Shown: positions 27,129 to 36,891 of the stretch, piece after piece
Numbering within the stretch: the first letter of the stretch is position 1
Layout: the number at the start of each line of letters is the position of its first letter
Source: Paenibacillus sp. IHBB 10380
Lineage (GTDB): Bacteria; Bacillota; Bacilli; Paenibacillales; Paenibacillaceae
Length of the DNA stretch: 64,000 bases
Reading direction: 5' to 3'
Assembly (NCBI RefSeq): GCF_000949425.1
Contig: NZ_CP010976.1
Location: forward strand, 1,860,001 to 1,924,000
Notes under the pieces: generated by a model
Told to the model about the DNA's origin: nothing
The model's database searches: none
What the model saw: only the letters and a program-made list of their open reading frames with translations
Position numbers and translations under genes: made by a program

Positions 27129-28604
27129 ATGCCAGAGAAAAAAGAAATAATAGAAACAGGATGGAACTTCGACAATAGTTATGCTCGTCTTCCGAAATCA
27201 GTTTTTACTAGACTTAACCCATCCCCTGTACGCTCACCAAAGTTGATCATTAATAATGGTCCGTTGGCAACATCCCTAGGGTTGAACGTCAAAGCGCTGC
27301 AAAGCAATGATGGCATAGCGGTGCTTGCTGGTAATCAGATTCCCGAAGGTGCTTTGCCTCTTGCTCAAGCTTATGCAGGGCATCAGTTCGGGCATTTTAC
27401 CTTATTAGGGGACGGCCGTGCTCTTCTGCTTGGCGAACAGATCACGCCCGTAGGTGAGCGGGTTGATATTCAGCTTAAGGGTTCAGGTAGAACCCCATAC
27501 TCTCGCCAAGGCGATGGTCGCGCAGGACTAGGACCGATGCTGCGTGAATACATCATCAGTGAAGCCATGCATGCGCTTGGTATTGCTACCACCCGTAGTC
27601 TAGCGGTGGTGACAACCGGTGAGTCAGTCATCCGCGAAACCGAGCAACCTGGTGCAATTCTGACTCGCGTGGCTGCTAGTCATCTGCGCGTCGGCACCTT
27701 TCAATACGTTTCAAAATGGGGCACTGCCCAGGAACTCCAGGCACTGGCTGATTACACATTGCAAAGACATTTTCCAGAAGTTGAAGCTGATGAGAATCGC
27801 TATCTGATCCTACTTCAAGAAGTAATTAAGCGTCAGGCTACGCTGATTGCTAAATGGCAGCTCGTTGGCTTTATTCACGGGGTGATGAACACCGACAACA
27901 TGGCCCTTAGTGGAGAAACCATTGATTATGGTCCTTGCGCCTTCATGGATGCCTATGACCCAGCAACGGTATTCAGTTCCATTGACATTCATGGCCGCTA
28001 TGCCTATGGCAATCAGCCGCATATTGCCGCATGGAATCTTGCGAGATTTGCTGAAACCCTATTGCCGCTGCTGCATGTCAATGAGGAGAAGGCTGTCAAA
28101 CTGGCCGAGGATGCGATTTCAGATTTTACCGAGTTGTATCACCGTAATTGGCTCACGGGGATGAGGGCAAAACTGGGGATTTTTAACGAAGAGCTACAGG
28201 ATGAGTTCCTTATTGAGAGCCTACTCAGTATGATGCAGAAGTATCGTGCGGACTACACCAATACCTTCCGTGCATTAACTTTTGATAAGCTGGAGGATAC
28301 GGCCCTGTTTGGCACGACGGAATTTGCTCATTGGCATGAGCTATGGCAGGCGAGACTGGTCAGGCAGCAGGAACCAGAAGCCTCCTCGCATCAGTTGATG
28401 AGAAACAGTAATCCCGCGCTAATCCCTCGCAACCACCGGGTAGAAGACGCTCTAGAAGCCGCGGTGAAACAAGGGGACTACAGCGTGATGGAGCGGCTTC
28501 TTAATGTTCTTTCGAGCCCCTATGCGCACCTTCCTGAACAGGCTGATTACTCCACACTGCCTGCGCTGTCCTCCCATCCTTACCGGACTTTTTGCGGGAC
28601 CTGA
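27129..28604 (+). CDS. selO: Protein adenylyltransferase SelO (YdiU family)
   Basis: This 491-residue pseudokinase-fold enzyme transfers AMP from ATP to Ser/Thr/Tyr of target proteins and takes part in redox homeostasis. Family motifs are clear: [20 protein letters not shown], the [18 protein letters not shown] glycine-rich loop, [20 protein letters not shown] (catalytic and metal-binding) and the C-terminal HPYRTFCGT, in which the last cysteine can form a redox-sensitive bridge. Length is normal for the bacterial family. AAAGGGAG lies before the ATG. It stands alone. Confidence 0.95.
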   Translation: MPEKKEIIETGWNFDNSYARLPKSVFTRLNPSPVRSPKLIINNGPLATSLGLNVKALQSNDGIAVLAGNQIPEGALPLAQAYAGHQFGHFTLLGDGRALLLGEQITPVGERVDIQLKGSGRTPYSRQGDGRAGLGPMLREYIISEAMHALGIATTRSLAVVTTGESVIRETEQPGAILTRVAASHLRVGTFQYVSKWGTAQELQALADYTLQRHFPEVEADENRYLILLQEVIKRQATLIAKWQLVGFIHGVMNTDNMALSGETIDYGPCAFMDAYDPATVFSSIDIHGRYAYGNQPHIAAWNLARFAETLLPLLHVNEEKAVKLAEDAISDFTELYHRNWLTGMRAKLGIFNEELQDEFLIESLLSMMQKYRADYTNTFRALTFDKLEDTALFGTTEFAHWHELWQARLVRQQEPEASSHQLMRNSNPALIPRNHRVEDALEAAVKQGDYSVMERLLNVLSSPYAHLPEQADYSTLPALSSHPYRTFCGT

Positions 28605-28668
28605 TATTATAGAAGCAATAGACCAACGAATTAATTGTGAAGAAAAACTTCATAATGAATGTTTACAG

Positions 28669-28693
28669 AAAGGGGCTACTAATTAGCCCTTTT
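28669..28693 (+). terminator. Weak terminator after selO
   Basis: AAAGGGGCT can pair with AGCCCTTT with one bulged G, followed by TTTTCT. Confidence 0.55.
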
Positions 28694-29050
28694 TCTATTA
28701 CTTATATTTCAAAAGGGTTATCTAAAGCGTGCCAAATGAGGTCCGGGGGAGTGCCAAGATCATCTGCCGGTACTAGTACAATATTTTGCGGTTAAGAAGC
28801 CAAGACAAGTTAAGGTGAATAGTATTTAAAGAAAATAAAGTGATGGACCAGGATATTATAGTTTTATTAGCGCTTAGTCCGAGCTTTTTGTTCATTTACT
28901 TTTGATAAAGCATTACACTACTTAGGCTAAACTTTATGAGATACGAAATCTCTCCAAGGAATGGGGGAGATTTTTTATTTTGAATTGAACGATTTAGTGA
29001 TCTTACTCGTACTATAGCTGTTCGATATACAACACGGGGAGGTAACAAAA
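28694..29050. other. Intergenic region with a hairpin before the hydrolase gene
   Basis: AAATCTCTCC (28946-28955) pairs with GGGGAGATTT (28964-28973), with a T tract to 28976. It is a good terminator but follows no visible gene and precedes the next start by 75 bases, so it could act as a 5' leader attenuator. Near 28828 a stretch GAAAATAAAGT also occurs in the repeats at 63090 and 63213. Confidence 0.45.
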
Positions 29051-31120
29051 ATGAAAAGAGGTCTAACTGCTGTGCTTGCTCTATCTGTCGTATTTACCAT
29101 GCTCAGCTCAACTGCAGCAAAAGCGGCAAGCAACAAGGAACATCTATTTGAAAAAACGAAGACGGTGGCTGCGGAGAAGGCGGCACTGCTCACGAGCAGC
29201 TACGGCACAAACAGTGTACAGTATGCACTTATTGATCATGGCAGCATGATCGTGTCTGGTCATACTGGCAAGAATGATGCAGAGGGGAAGCAGGCTCTAA
29301 CCGCAGACACGATCTACGGAATTGGATCAACCAGTAAAATGTTCGTTACTGCTGCCGTCATGAAGCTGGTCGACGAGGGAAAATTGAATTTGGATACGCC
29401 CGTTACCGCATACATATCTGATTTCAAAATGAAGGACGAACGCTACAAGAAGATCACGCCACGCATGCTGCTGAACCATTCGTCTGGTCTAAGCGGCGCA
29501 ACCATGGGTAACACGATGTTGTTTGGTGATAACGACACACTTGCCCATGATACATTATTGCAACAGCTGGCAGCACAAAGTCTGAAAGCAGATCCAGGTG
29601 CGTTCTCTGTTTACTGCAACGATGGATTCACTCTCGCTGAGATTCTAGTGGAGAGAGCAAGTGGTGAAAGCTTCACTTCCTATATTCATAAATATTTCAC
29701 CGAGCCATTAGGCATGGACAACACCAAGACACCGCAGGAACAAGTGGAGCCAAGGAAGATGGCAGGACTATACTATCCGACATACCCGGGCCAGCTTCCA
29801 AAGGACACAGTTAACGTCATTGGTTCTGGCGGAATTTACTCAACAGCTGAAGATGTAGCGAAATTTTCGCAAGTATTCACAGGTCAAGTGAAAGGCATTG
29901 TGTCGGATTCATCTATTCAAGCGATGGAACAAAAGGAGTATAAGAAGGGCTTATGGACAGACGAAGCTGACTCCTCTATTGCTTATGGACTCGGATGGGA
30001 TAGTGTGAATTTGTTCCCATTCACAGATTACCGAATTCAAGCTTTAACCAAGGGCGGGGATACGATTCTGTACCATTCGTCTCTCGTCGTTCTGCCTGAG
30101 TACAATATGGCTGCTGTCGTGCTGTCCTCGGGAGGTTCAAGCCAGTACAATCAAGTGATGGCTAATGAAATGCTGATCAGTGCCTTGCAGGAAAAAGGAA
30201 TCATTACCGAGTTGAAGCCACAGAAGTCGTATGGCGAACCTATGAAAGCGAAAATGCCGAAGGAAGTAGCGAAGCACGCTGGCGCATATGGCTCATACAA
30301 CGCGTTGATGAAGGTAGACATCAGCTCGGAAGGAGAAATGACGATATCGATGCTCAATATGCCGAGCTACCCAGTCGAGAAGTATACGTATACCGCAGAT
30401 GGTTCCTTTGTCAAAGCCGATGGTAGTGCGAAAATAAGTGTTGTCACAGCGAATAATGGTCGTACGTATCTGTGGAATCGAGCATATATCACAATGCCAG
30501 GAATAGGGCAGACGGCTTTGTCCCAATATTCAGCAGAGAAGCTTGAAGTGAACGAATTATCTACTGAAGCTGCAGCGGCTTGGTCAGAACGTGAAGGAAA
30601 GAAATATTACGAAGTAAATGAGAAATACACATCACAGCTGTATTTCGTGATGCAGCCGTCTTATCAAGTTGCCACTGCGAAGGAGGCTCCAGGCTACTTG
30701 GTGAATCGTAAAATAACAGGGGCGAACACAGCGGTCAGCGAGCTGCATATCCCCCTCTTAGGCGGGAGAGATGCGATGCAATATAACTTCTACACGAAGG
30801 ACGGCGTGGAATACCTCGATGTGGCGGGCAGCCTGTATGTTCGTGAAGAGGCCGTTCAGCCATTCTATGTAGGCATACAATCCAAGGCTACGATTCCAGA
30901 GAACGGGCTGGCTAAATGGTATGCAATTCCTACCGAGGCTGCTGGGAAGACCATGAAAGTCACGATGCCAGAAAAAGGTGCGTTCGCTGTCTATAACGAG
31001 CAGGGTGCTTGTGTAAACTACACAGTAGTTAGTAAGCAGCATGAAGTGGCACTCCCTCAAAATGGCATGATTGTATTTGCGGGCGAGTCAGGCGCGGAGT
31101 TCCATATTGCGCTACAATAA
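29051..31120 (+). CDS. Secreted serine hydrolase of the beta-lactamase/DD-peptidase fold
   Basis: A 689-residue exported protein. The signal peptide covers 1-25 (TAAKA-A). The catalytic domain (about 30-400) has S93-T-S-K96, Y188-C-N190 in FSVYCNDGF and a TKGGDTI segment for the KTG-like motif. The remaining 290 residues form a beta-rich C-terminal region with no recognised family, perhaps lipocalin-like as in related proteins. It may be a D-Ala-D-Ala carboxypeptidase-like or D-amino peptidase enzyme acting on wall peptides. GGGGAGG precedes the ATG. Confidence 0.9.
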   Translation: MKRGLTAVLALSVVFTMLSSTAAKAASNKEHLFEKTKTVAAEKAALLTSSYGTNSVQYALIDHGSMIVSGHTGKNDAEGKQALTADTIYGIGSTSKMFVTAAVMKLVDEGKLNLDTPVTAYISDFKMKDERYKKITPRMLLNHSSGLSGATMGNTMLFGDNDTLAHDTLLQQLAAQSLKADPGAFSVYCNDGFTLAEILVERASGESFTSYIHKYFTEPLGMDNTKTPQEQVEPRKMAGLYYPTYPGQLPKDTVNVIGSGGIYSTAEDVAKFSQVFTGQVKGIVSDSSIQAMEQKEYKKGLWTDEADSSIAYGLGWDSVNLFPFTDYRIQALTKGGDTILYHSSLVVLPEYNMAAVVLSSGGSSQYNQVMANEMLISALQEKGIITELKPQKSYGEPMKAKMPKEVAKHAGAYGSYNALMKVDISSEGEMTISMLNMPSYPVEKYTYTADGSFVKADGSAKISVVTANNGRTYLWNRAYITMPGIGQTALSQYSAEKLEVNELSTEAAAAWSEREGKKYYEVNEKYTSQLYFVMQPSYQVATAKEAPGYLVNRKITGANTAVSELHIPLLGGRDAMQYNFYTKDGVEYLDVAGSLYVREEAVQPFYVGIQSKATIPENGLAKWYAIPTEAAGKTMKVTMPEKGAFAVYNEQGACVNYTVVSKQHEVALPQNGMIVFAGESGAEFHIALQ

Positions 31121-31148
31121 GTTTTCTTTAGTAATGAAATTAAATGTG

Positions 31149-31190
31149 GAGAACGTAGCCCAAGCGAAGGTGCGGGAGCGTTCTCTTTCT
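31149..31190 (+). terminator. Rho-independent terminator
   Basis: GAGAACG and CGTTCTC form the stem around a long loop, followed by TTTCTTT. Confidence 0.6.
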
Positions 31191-31398
31191 TTGTGCTCCC
31201 ACGAACGCATCGACTGCAAAGAAAGTATGGTTCGATAAAATGATTCACTGAGAGAGTAAATATTTTGGATGATAACGGTAAGAGGTTTTATTTATGATTT
31301 ATACTAGTTTCATAATATGAATCTATTTGACATAATATAGAATTAAAGTATAATATTGATTAAAATAATCATATTATTGCTTTTTAGGAGGAATTGAA

Positions 31399-32001
31399 AT
31401 GGAAAATGTGAAAATGCAAGATTATCTTGAGGGCAGTCAGCAGCAGTGGGATGAGGAGTACAGTACGGGAGTGTGGGATTATTTATCCGATATCACAGAG
31501 TTTGCTAGATATTCGACCGTATATGGATATGTAAGAAAATTAGTAGCAGAGGAAGGCATCTTGGATATGGGCTGCGGCACCGGAATATTGTACGACTTAC
31601 TTCTGGACAGCGAGAAAAAAGTGTATACAGGCGTTGACCTTTCTCAAGAAGCGATTAAAATAGCCGCAGGTAAATCACCTGAGAACTCATTTTACTGCGG
31701 GGATATTCTGACGTATGTCCCTCAGAAGCAATATGATGTCATGATTTTTAACGAATCGCTGCATTATGTGACCAACACTTCGAGCGTTCTTATCAGATAT
31801 TCCAATTATTTAACGCAGAATGGTGTTATCATTACTTCCTTGTATTCTCACAAAGATACCACTGATCTTGCATTCTCTATTATCGAAAACAAGATCGAAG
31901 AAATTGAACAATGCAGTCTGTTTGAAGTGTTGGATAAGGTCACCGTATTTAACCACAAAGCTGGGCTGAAATGGTACATACACCTCTTGAAGAAAGTTTA
32001 G
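31399..32001 (+). CDS. Class I SAM-dependent methyltransferase
   Basis: A 200-residue methyltransferase with motif I ILDMGCGTGILYDLL, an acidic motif II in YTGVDLS and motif IV in YDVMIFNESLHYV. TTTTAGGAGG lies 7 bases before the ATG. It is monocistronic. The small size and lack of extra domains do not reveal the substrate, which may be a small molecule. Confidence 0.9.
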   Translation: MENVKMQDYLEGSQQQWDEEYSTGVWDYLSDITEFARYSTVYGYVRKLVAEEGILDMGCGTGILYDLLLDSEKKVYTGVDLSQEAIKIAAGKSPENSFYCGDILTYVPQKQYDVMIFNESLHYVTNTSSVLIRYSNYLTQNGVIITSLYSHKDTTDLAFSIIENKIEEIEQCSLFEVLDKVTVFNHKAGLKWYIHLLKKV

Positions 32002-32147
32002 AAGATATAAGAAGAGATATATTCACCTATTCGTGACATGACTGATCCTACCATTAGGCGACAGCGACAATCAAAGTGCTAATAACAATAATGACTTTTA
32101 GTCCGAAGGTGAACTAAAAATCTATTATCTCATGCTCCGATTAATAT

Positions 32148-32169
32148 CCGCGTATATCGCGGTTTTTTT
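32148..32169 (+). terminator. Rho-independent terminator
   Basis: CCGCG and CGCGG enclose TATAT and are followed by seven T. Confidence 0.75.
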
Positions 32170-32253
32170 ATTTTATCGGTATAGATTCTGTCACAAGTCA
32201 ATGTTAAGAATATCGATTAAAATGTTCTGAAAGTAGTGGGAGGCTTCTATAAG

Positions 32254-32415
32254 ATGGCCCGACATGGGAACAAGGAAATTGTGAATGTTCATTTGCACCT
32301 CTACCGAGATCAGTGCATACGGATAACGAAACACGTTGGCTCATTATTGAGATGGAGAAATCTTAGCAAACAATATTTTGTACTTATCACGTTGGAGTTG
32401 GAAGAGAGTGTGTAA
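32254..32415 (+). CDS. Possible small ORF, 53 residues
   Basis: ATG 32254 has GGGAGG 9-10 bases upstream and opens a frame to TAA 32413-32415. The product is basic (MARHGNKEIVNVHLHLYRDQ at its start) without a signal peptide or membrane helix. It could be a relic of a longer gene. I do not recognise it. Confidence 0.25.
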   Translation: MARHGNKEIVNVHLHLYRDQCIRITKHVGSLLRWRNLSKQYFVLITLELEESV

Positions 32416-32542
32416 TCTCGAGATCATTACCTGAAGACCTAATAAATCAGTGGCATTCTACTTTAAATGATGATCTCTCAATTAATATAAAGTTAGCTAT
32501 CTTTCACATCTTAATCGTTTTAAATGGAGGGGAAATATCGCA

Positions 32543-33613
32543 ATGCGAGAAGAGGCAGGGTTAAAAAACTCAGGAATAGAAATCGGTATCTACACGCTTG
32601 GAGATATAGGAATTGATCCTTATACCGGCACAGCAATCAGCACTCAACAACGAGTAAGGGAAATAATCCAAGCGGCTCAACTCGCTGACGAGGCTGGACT
32701 TGATGTTTTTGGTGTTGGCGAACATCACCGCTTAGACTATGCAGTATCAGCTACCCCGGTCGTTTTGGCGGCTATTGCCCAGGTAACCAAACAAATCAAA
32801 TTGACTAGTGCAACTACAGTGTTAAGCACCGTTGACCCTGTACGTCTGTTCGAGGATTTTGCTACTTTGGATTTAATTTCAGACGGTCGTGCAGAAATAA
32901 TCGCCGGTCGAGGAGCGACTTTGGAATCTTTTCCATTATTTGGTTATGATCGGAATGACTATGATGCCCTGTTTTCAGAAAATATGGACTTATTTTTAAA
33001 GCTCAGCGAAAAAGAAAATATCTCTTGGACGGGTCGCTTTCGTTCCTCATTAAGCACTGCTGCAATTGCACCCCGACCAGTACAAAGTCAATTACCTATC
33101 TGGATTGGTGTTTCGAGTACAGAGGACAGCGCAGCCCGCGCTGGCAGGTTAGGCATTGGGATGGCAATAGCTATCTTAGGTGGAGATCCAGCTCGATTTA
33201 TGCCACTTGTTGATATATACCGTAAAGCTGGTATTGAAGCTGGTCATGCTCTGGAAGATCTCAAAATAGGTGTAACGGGGCATGCGTACATTTCTAAAAC
33301 ATCCCAACAAGCCAAGAAGGAATTTTACCCTTATTATTCAAATTACTGGTCATACGTTAATCGTCAGCGAGGGATGGAATTTAGGATAGCAAGAAGCGAA
33401 TTTGAAAGAATGACAGGTCCAGATTCCGCATTATTCGTTGGCAGCCCTCGACAAATTACAGCGAAAATCCTTCGCCAATACGAACTGTTTGGGCATCAGC
33501 GTTTTATTGCCCAGATGGACATAGGAGGTTTACCATTTAAGAAAGTAGCTGACAGCATTGAGCTGCTAGCTACGAAGGTAGCCCCGATTGTTCGAAAAGA
33601 AACGAGTAAGTGA
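32543..33613 (+). CDS. LLM-class flavin-dependent oxidoreductase
   Basis: A 356-residue bacterial luciferase-like enzyme. The N-terminal EIGIYTLGDIG, the EAGLDVFGVGEHHR segment, the TSATTVLSTVDPVRLFEDFA strand-helix and GRAEIIAGRGA are characteristic; flavin (FMN or F420) is expected as cosubstrate. GGAGGGG lies 11 bases before the ATG. A truncated paralogue with the same N-terminus lies at 35363, after the MarR and dioxygenase genes, so the region may hold a duplicated quinone- or aldehyde-stress cluster. Substrate unknown. Confidence 0.93.
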   Translation: MREEAGLKNSGIEIGIYTLGDIGIDPYTGTAISTQQRVREIIQAAQLADEAGLDVFGVGEHHRLDYAVSATPVVLAAIAQVTKQIKLTSATTVLSTVDPVRLFEDFATLDLISDGRAEIIAGRGATLESFPLFGYDRNDYDALFSENMDLFLKLSEKENISWTGRFRSSLSTAAIAPRPVQSQLPIWIGVSSTEDSAARAGRLGIGMAIAILGGDPARFMPLVDIYRKAGIEAGHALEDLKIGVTGHAYISKTSQQAKKEFYPYYSNYWSYVNRQRGMEFRIARSEFERMTGPDSALFVGSPRQITAKILRQYELFGHQRFIAQMDIGGLPFKKVADSIELLATKVAPIVRKETSK

Positions 33614-33721
33614 TATTAAAGCACTCCGAATTGATTACAAAAAGATGGGTTGGGATGATGCCTATGAAGAACGCGATCGCCAATTGTCTCTTCCAAACCA
33701 TGTTAAGCAATAAATGAAATA

Positions 33722-33764
33722 AACAACAAACAGCCGGGTTTCAGAAACTCAGTTGTTTGTTGTT
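33722..33764. terminator. Hairpin after the oxidoreductase gene
   Basis: AACAACAAACA pairs perfectly with TGTTTGTTGTT, with an inner GTTTC/GAAAC pair. The T-rich arm may serve as part of the terminator. Before it, 33615-33712, an open frame with a degraded coding look (YKKMGWDDAYEERDRQLSLP) is probably a gene scrap. Confidence 0.5.
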
Positions 33765-33903
33765 GGAACAATGGCATAACTATGGAGTAATACTACGGGA
33801 TAAGGTCTTTGCTCTGTATATTCTGGACGAGTATCTTGTACTTGCTATTTTATCAATTGAGTAGTAAAGTGATATTAAGGTTAGCGATGAGGAGGAAAAC
33901 GAA

Positions 33904-34347
33904 ATGCGTAATAATACGGTAGGATCGTTAATCTGGTTACGTTTAATGCGTTTTACGAACCAAAGTAACCAGATGTCGAATGACTTTCTGAAACGTTTTG
34001 ATTTAACAACAGCTCAATTTGATGTACTTATGCAAATTCGCATTTATCAGCCACTCACGCAAATGGTGTTAGCCGAAAAAGTGACTGTTACGCAAGGTGG
34101 TATTTCGCGTATGCTCGTACGTCTTGAAAAAGAAGGATATATTGTACGTAAGCAAGATTGGAAGACAAAAACGATTAGTCTCACAGCAAAAGCTGAATCT
34201 ATTTTAGAGCATGTAATGCCTGAACAGTTAGCATTTCAAACGTCATTTTTTGATGATGTATTAAATGAAGAAGAACAAACAATACTTTACACATTGATGA
34301 CACGTGTGCACAAACATAGCCAACAAAAAGAATTACCGCCTGAGTAA
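33904..34347 (+). CDS. MarR-family transcriptional regulator
   Basis: A 147-residue winged-helix regulator; the core [20 protein letters not shown], the recognition helix [20 protein letters not shown] and the wing [16 protein letters not shown] are typical. GAGGAGG lies 9 bases before the ATG. The ring-cleaving dioxygenase follows 54 bases later. MarR regulators next to such genes in Bacillus (MhqR type) respond to quinones and diamide; the same role here is inference. Confidence 0.92.
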   Translation: MRNNTVGSLIWLRLMRFTNQSNQMSNDFLKRFDLTTAQFDVLMQIRIYQPLTQMVLAEKVTVTQGGISRMLVRLEKEGYIVRKQDWKTKTISLTAKAESILEHVMPEQLAFQTSFFDDVLNEEEQTILYTLMTRVHKHSQQKELPPE

Positions 34348-34400
34348 TTTTTTTTTACAACATCATTTGATTAGTCAAGTTATAAAAGGGAGGAATAACA

Positions 34401-35342
34401 ATGTATACAATTCCTGGGCATCATCACATTTCCATGATTACAAAAGATGCTCAAATGAATAATCAATTTTATCAAAAAGTATTAGGACTACGCAGAGTAA
34501 AAAAGACTGTTAATCAAGATAACCCAAGTATGTATCACTTATTTTACGGAGATTTAACAGGTAGTGCGGGTACGGAGCTGTCATTCTTTGAAATACCCAA
34601 TGTGGGAAGTACAGTTCGTGGCACGAATGCAATCACACAAATCGGCTTACTTGTTCCTTCATTTGAAAGTCTGGTGTTTTGGGAAAAACGTTTTGAGTTA
34701 TTAGATGTAAAACATGGTGAAATTACAAGTTATGCTGGCAGAGATGCTTTACATTTTGAAGATTCAGAAGGCTTACGAATGATATTGTTAAATAATAACG
34801 GTGAAGAGGTTCCTGACAACTGGTCAGCATGGGAAGACTCTATTATCGAACAACAACATCGCATTTTAGGAATAGGTACAATAGAAATAACTGTGCGCCA
34901 CCTGGATCGATTAGCGAAAACATTAACAGACATATTTGGTTATGTAGAAGCATCCCACTCTGATAACGAAGCGATTTATCAGTCTGTTGCAGGGCAGTCA
35001 TTTGGAGAGATTGTTATTAAACAACAAGAAGGTGCAAGTGAGAAACCCGGAAGAGGAAGTATTCATCATTTAGCAATCCGTGTTAACAACGAAGACGAGC
35101 TGCACTATTGGGAAGCGGTCGTTAAAGAACGTGGCTTCCACTCATCAGGAATTGTGGATCGTTATTACTTCCAAAGCTTATATTTCCGTGAATCAAACAA
35201 TATTTTATTTGAAATAGCAACGGATGGTCCGGGATTCACCACAGATTCAACAGTCGAATCGTTAGGACAACAATTAGATTTACCACCATTTTTAGAAGAA
35301 CGACGTACAGAAATAGAAGCAAATCTAATACCACTCGATTAA
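34401..35342 (+). CDS. VOC-family ring-cleaving dioxygenase (MhqO-like)
   Basis: A 313-residue protein with two vicinal-oxygen-chelate modules (about 1-145 and 155-300). The HHHISMITKDAQMNNQFYQK start, the GSIHHLAIRVNNEDELHYWE segment and the conserved ILFEIATDGPGF provide the His/Glu metal ligands. Members of this family in Bacillus act as thiol-dependent or extradiol dioxygenases in hydroquinone detoxification. Start at ATG 34401 after AGGGAGG. It overlaps no gene and is followed after 20 bases by a truncated oxidoreductase in what was an operon. Confidence 0.92.
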   Translation: MYTIPGHHHISMITKDAQMNNQFYQKVLGLRRVKKTVNQDNPSMYHLFYGDLTGSAGTELSFFEIPNVGSTVRGTNAITQIGLLVPSFESLVFWEKRFELLDVKHGEITSYAGRDALHFEDSEGLRMILLNNNGEEVPDNWSAWEDSIIEQQHRILGIGTIEITVRHLDRLAKTLTDIFGYVEASHSDNEAIYQSVAGQSFGEIVIKQQEGASEKPGRGSIHHLAIRVNNEDELHYWEAVVKERGFHSSGIVDRYYFQSLYFRESNNILFEIATDGPGFTTDSTVESLGQQLDLPPFLEERRTEIEANLIPLD

Positions 35343-35362
35343 ATAAATAGGAGAGAATAAAC

Positions 35363-35656
35363 ATGGAGCAATATCGTATTGATACAAATAAAGGACTTGA
35401 ATTCGGTTTATATTCGATTGGGGATCATATACCTAACCCACATACAGGCACAATGATTAGTGCTGAACAGCGTATTCAAGAATTAATTGAGGCAAGTAAG
35501 TTAGCGAATGAGGCAGGACTTGATGTATTTGCTGTCGGTGAAAGTCATCAGACGTATTTCACAACACAAGCGCATACGGTCATTTTAGGGGCAATTGCAC
35601 AGGCCACAAAGCGCATTAAAATTGCTAGCTCTGCAACGGTGTTAAGTACAAGCTAA
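35363..35656 (+). pseudogene. Truncated LLM-class oxidoreductase
   Basis: The 97-residue product matches the first quarter of the enzyme at 32543: LEFGLYSIGD, EAGLDVFAVGESHQ and IASSATVLST. It stops at TAA 35654-35656 exactly where the full-length paralogue continues VDPVRLFEDF. A deletion has fused it to the next fragment. It has its own ribosome site AGGAGAG. One base of the active-site motif is also changed (ESH for EHH). Confidence 0.8.
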
Positions 35657-35675
35657 GAAATAAGGAGTGCTTAGG

Positions 35676-35816
35676 ATGAAGATTGTAGCCATTGCAGGTT
35701 CTATTGTAGGGTCTAAAACAAGAACAGCGAGAAGGAACAGAGGCGCTTTCGTCAATGAAATCACCAAAGCTCATTTTGGCGATAACCTGGATCCAGATGT
35801 GTGTCGTCATAATTAA
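35676..35816 (+). pseudogene. Truncated NADPH-dependent FMN reductase-like gene
   Basis: After TAAGGAG and ATG 35676 the product begins MKIVAIAGSIVGSKTRTA, the flavin phosphate-binding start of NADPH-dependent FMN reductases (GS..S.TR). The remaining 28 residues do not fit the family and end at TAA 35814-35816. It was probably the flavin-supplying partner of the oxidoreductase gene before deletion. Confidence 0.65.
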
Positions 35817-35925
35817 TGAGTATTTTTCAATTTTAATGAGAAAATTTTTTAGAAATTAGTGAGAAATGAATGAAACCTTGGTATTGAGCCTTTAAATAGA
35901 AACAAAATAGACAAAGATTTATTTA

Positions 35926-36660
35926 TTAATTATATTCTTCGACTGGACCACAACCATAAGGTTGGCACATCTGAATTGTCGAAACAGTATTAATAAATCC
36001 AGTATAATCATGATATTGATAATAGTGGAAGTCTTTCCTAATGGTTAAAGTCGCAGAAAAATCACTGTGCCTTTCTTCTTTTATGTATGTTTTTTCTATC
36101 CAATAGGCTCTTGGTGCATTCATAGAAAGATAATAACCGCCAACGCTTACAAGTACTCCTAATATTTTTCCAGTTGTAGGTCCGCCTATAAAGGAAGCAA
36201 GTATACCTGCTAGTGTAGAGGCAGTGGCATATCGTAACTCAGTCGAATTTTGTACCGCTCCTTTATATACAAAACCTTCTGATAATATCTGTGCAGAGGA
36301 TTCGAGTTTTTTTTGAATGGGTTCAACTTCTTTAATTGCATAATTCACTTCGCCGGTTTGCAGGTTTTCATACTTTACTTTATTATCATCAACTTTTGTG
36401 ATTTTGAACTCTTCTTTTCCATTTGAATCTGTTGCAATATAGTAATTGTCGTATTGAACTAATGTAGAACCATCTGTAAAAGTGACAGAATTACTGGTTG
36501 TGCTTTTAACTAAGTCTGAGAGACTTACAGCTTGATCCATTTGTGATACTGGCAAAGAAGATGGTAAATTTTCCTGATCCTGAGCGAAGGCTGGAATTGC
36601 AATAGATGTAGAGAGCAGAACTCCTGCAATAAATGTGTTAGCAATTTTTAATTTTATCAT
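35926..36660 (-). CDS. Secreted protein of unknown function
   Basis: A 244-residue protein with a signal peptide (1-26, AIPAFA-Q), a middle region with YDNYYIATDSNGKEEFKITK, a glycine-rich hydrophobic segment (about 150-175, LAGILASFIGGPTTGKILGV) and an aromatic, beta-rich tail (HYYQYHDYTGF) with two cysteines (CQPYGC). The small two-helix membrane protein at 36691 lies 30 bases upstream in the same operon. The architecture (exported precursor with a central hydrophobic stretch plus a small membrane partner) resembles bacteriocin/immunity pairs, but no family match is claimed. Confidence 0.75.
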   Translation of the reverse strand: MIKLKIANTFIAGVLLSTSIAIPAFAQDQENLPSSLPVSQMDQAVSLSDLVKSTTSNSVTFTDGSTLVQYDNYYIATDSNGKEEFKITKVDDNKVKYENLQTGEVNYAIKEVEPIQKKLESSAQILSEGFVYKGAVQNSTELRYATASTLAGILASFIGGPTTGKILGVLVSVGGYYLSMNAPRAYWIEKTYIKEERHSDFSATLTIRKDFHYYQYHDYTGFINTVSTIQMCQPYGCGPVEEYN

Positions 36661-36690
36661 TTTTATCCTTCATTCATTCTTTCCTTTTTT

Positions 36691-36891
36691 CTATTTCTTT
36701 TTTTTGAAGAAATCGAACTTGATCACATAATCAAAGAGAGAGGTAATTACAACAGCTCCAAGTGGAATCATTGCGTATGCCCATAGCGGATTATTTGGAG
36801 CTTCACCAGGGGGTGCATCAATTAAAATCTCAAAAAGGACAATACAATAAATTACGGCCAATACAATACCTGTTACGTTTCTATTTTTCAT
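36691..36891 (-). CDS. Small two-helix membrane protein
   Basis: 66 residues: helix 1 at about 7-24 (GIVLAVIYCIVLFEIL), a short Pro-rich loop (DAPPGEAPNNP), helix 2 at about 38-57 and a Lys tail FFKKKK. AGGTGA precedes the ATG. It lies upstream of the secreted protein gene by 30 bases and was likely co-transcribed. Candidate immunity or membrane partner; function unproven. Confidence 0.65.
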   Translation of the reverse strand: MKNRNVTGIVLAVIYCIVLFEILIDAPPGEAPNNPLWAYAMIPLGAVVITSLFDYVIKFDFFKKKK

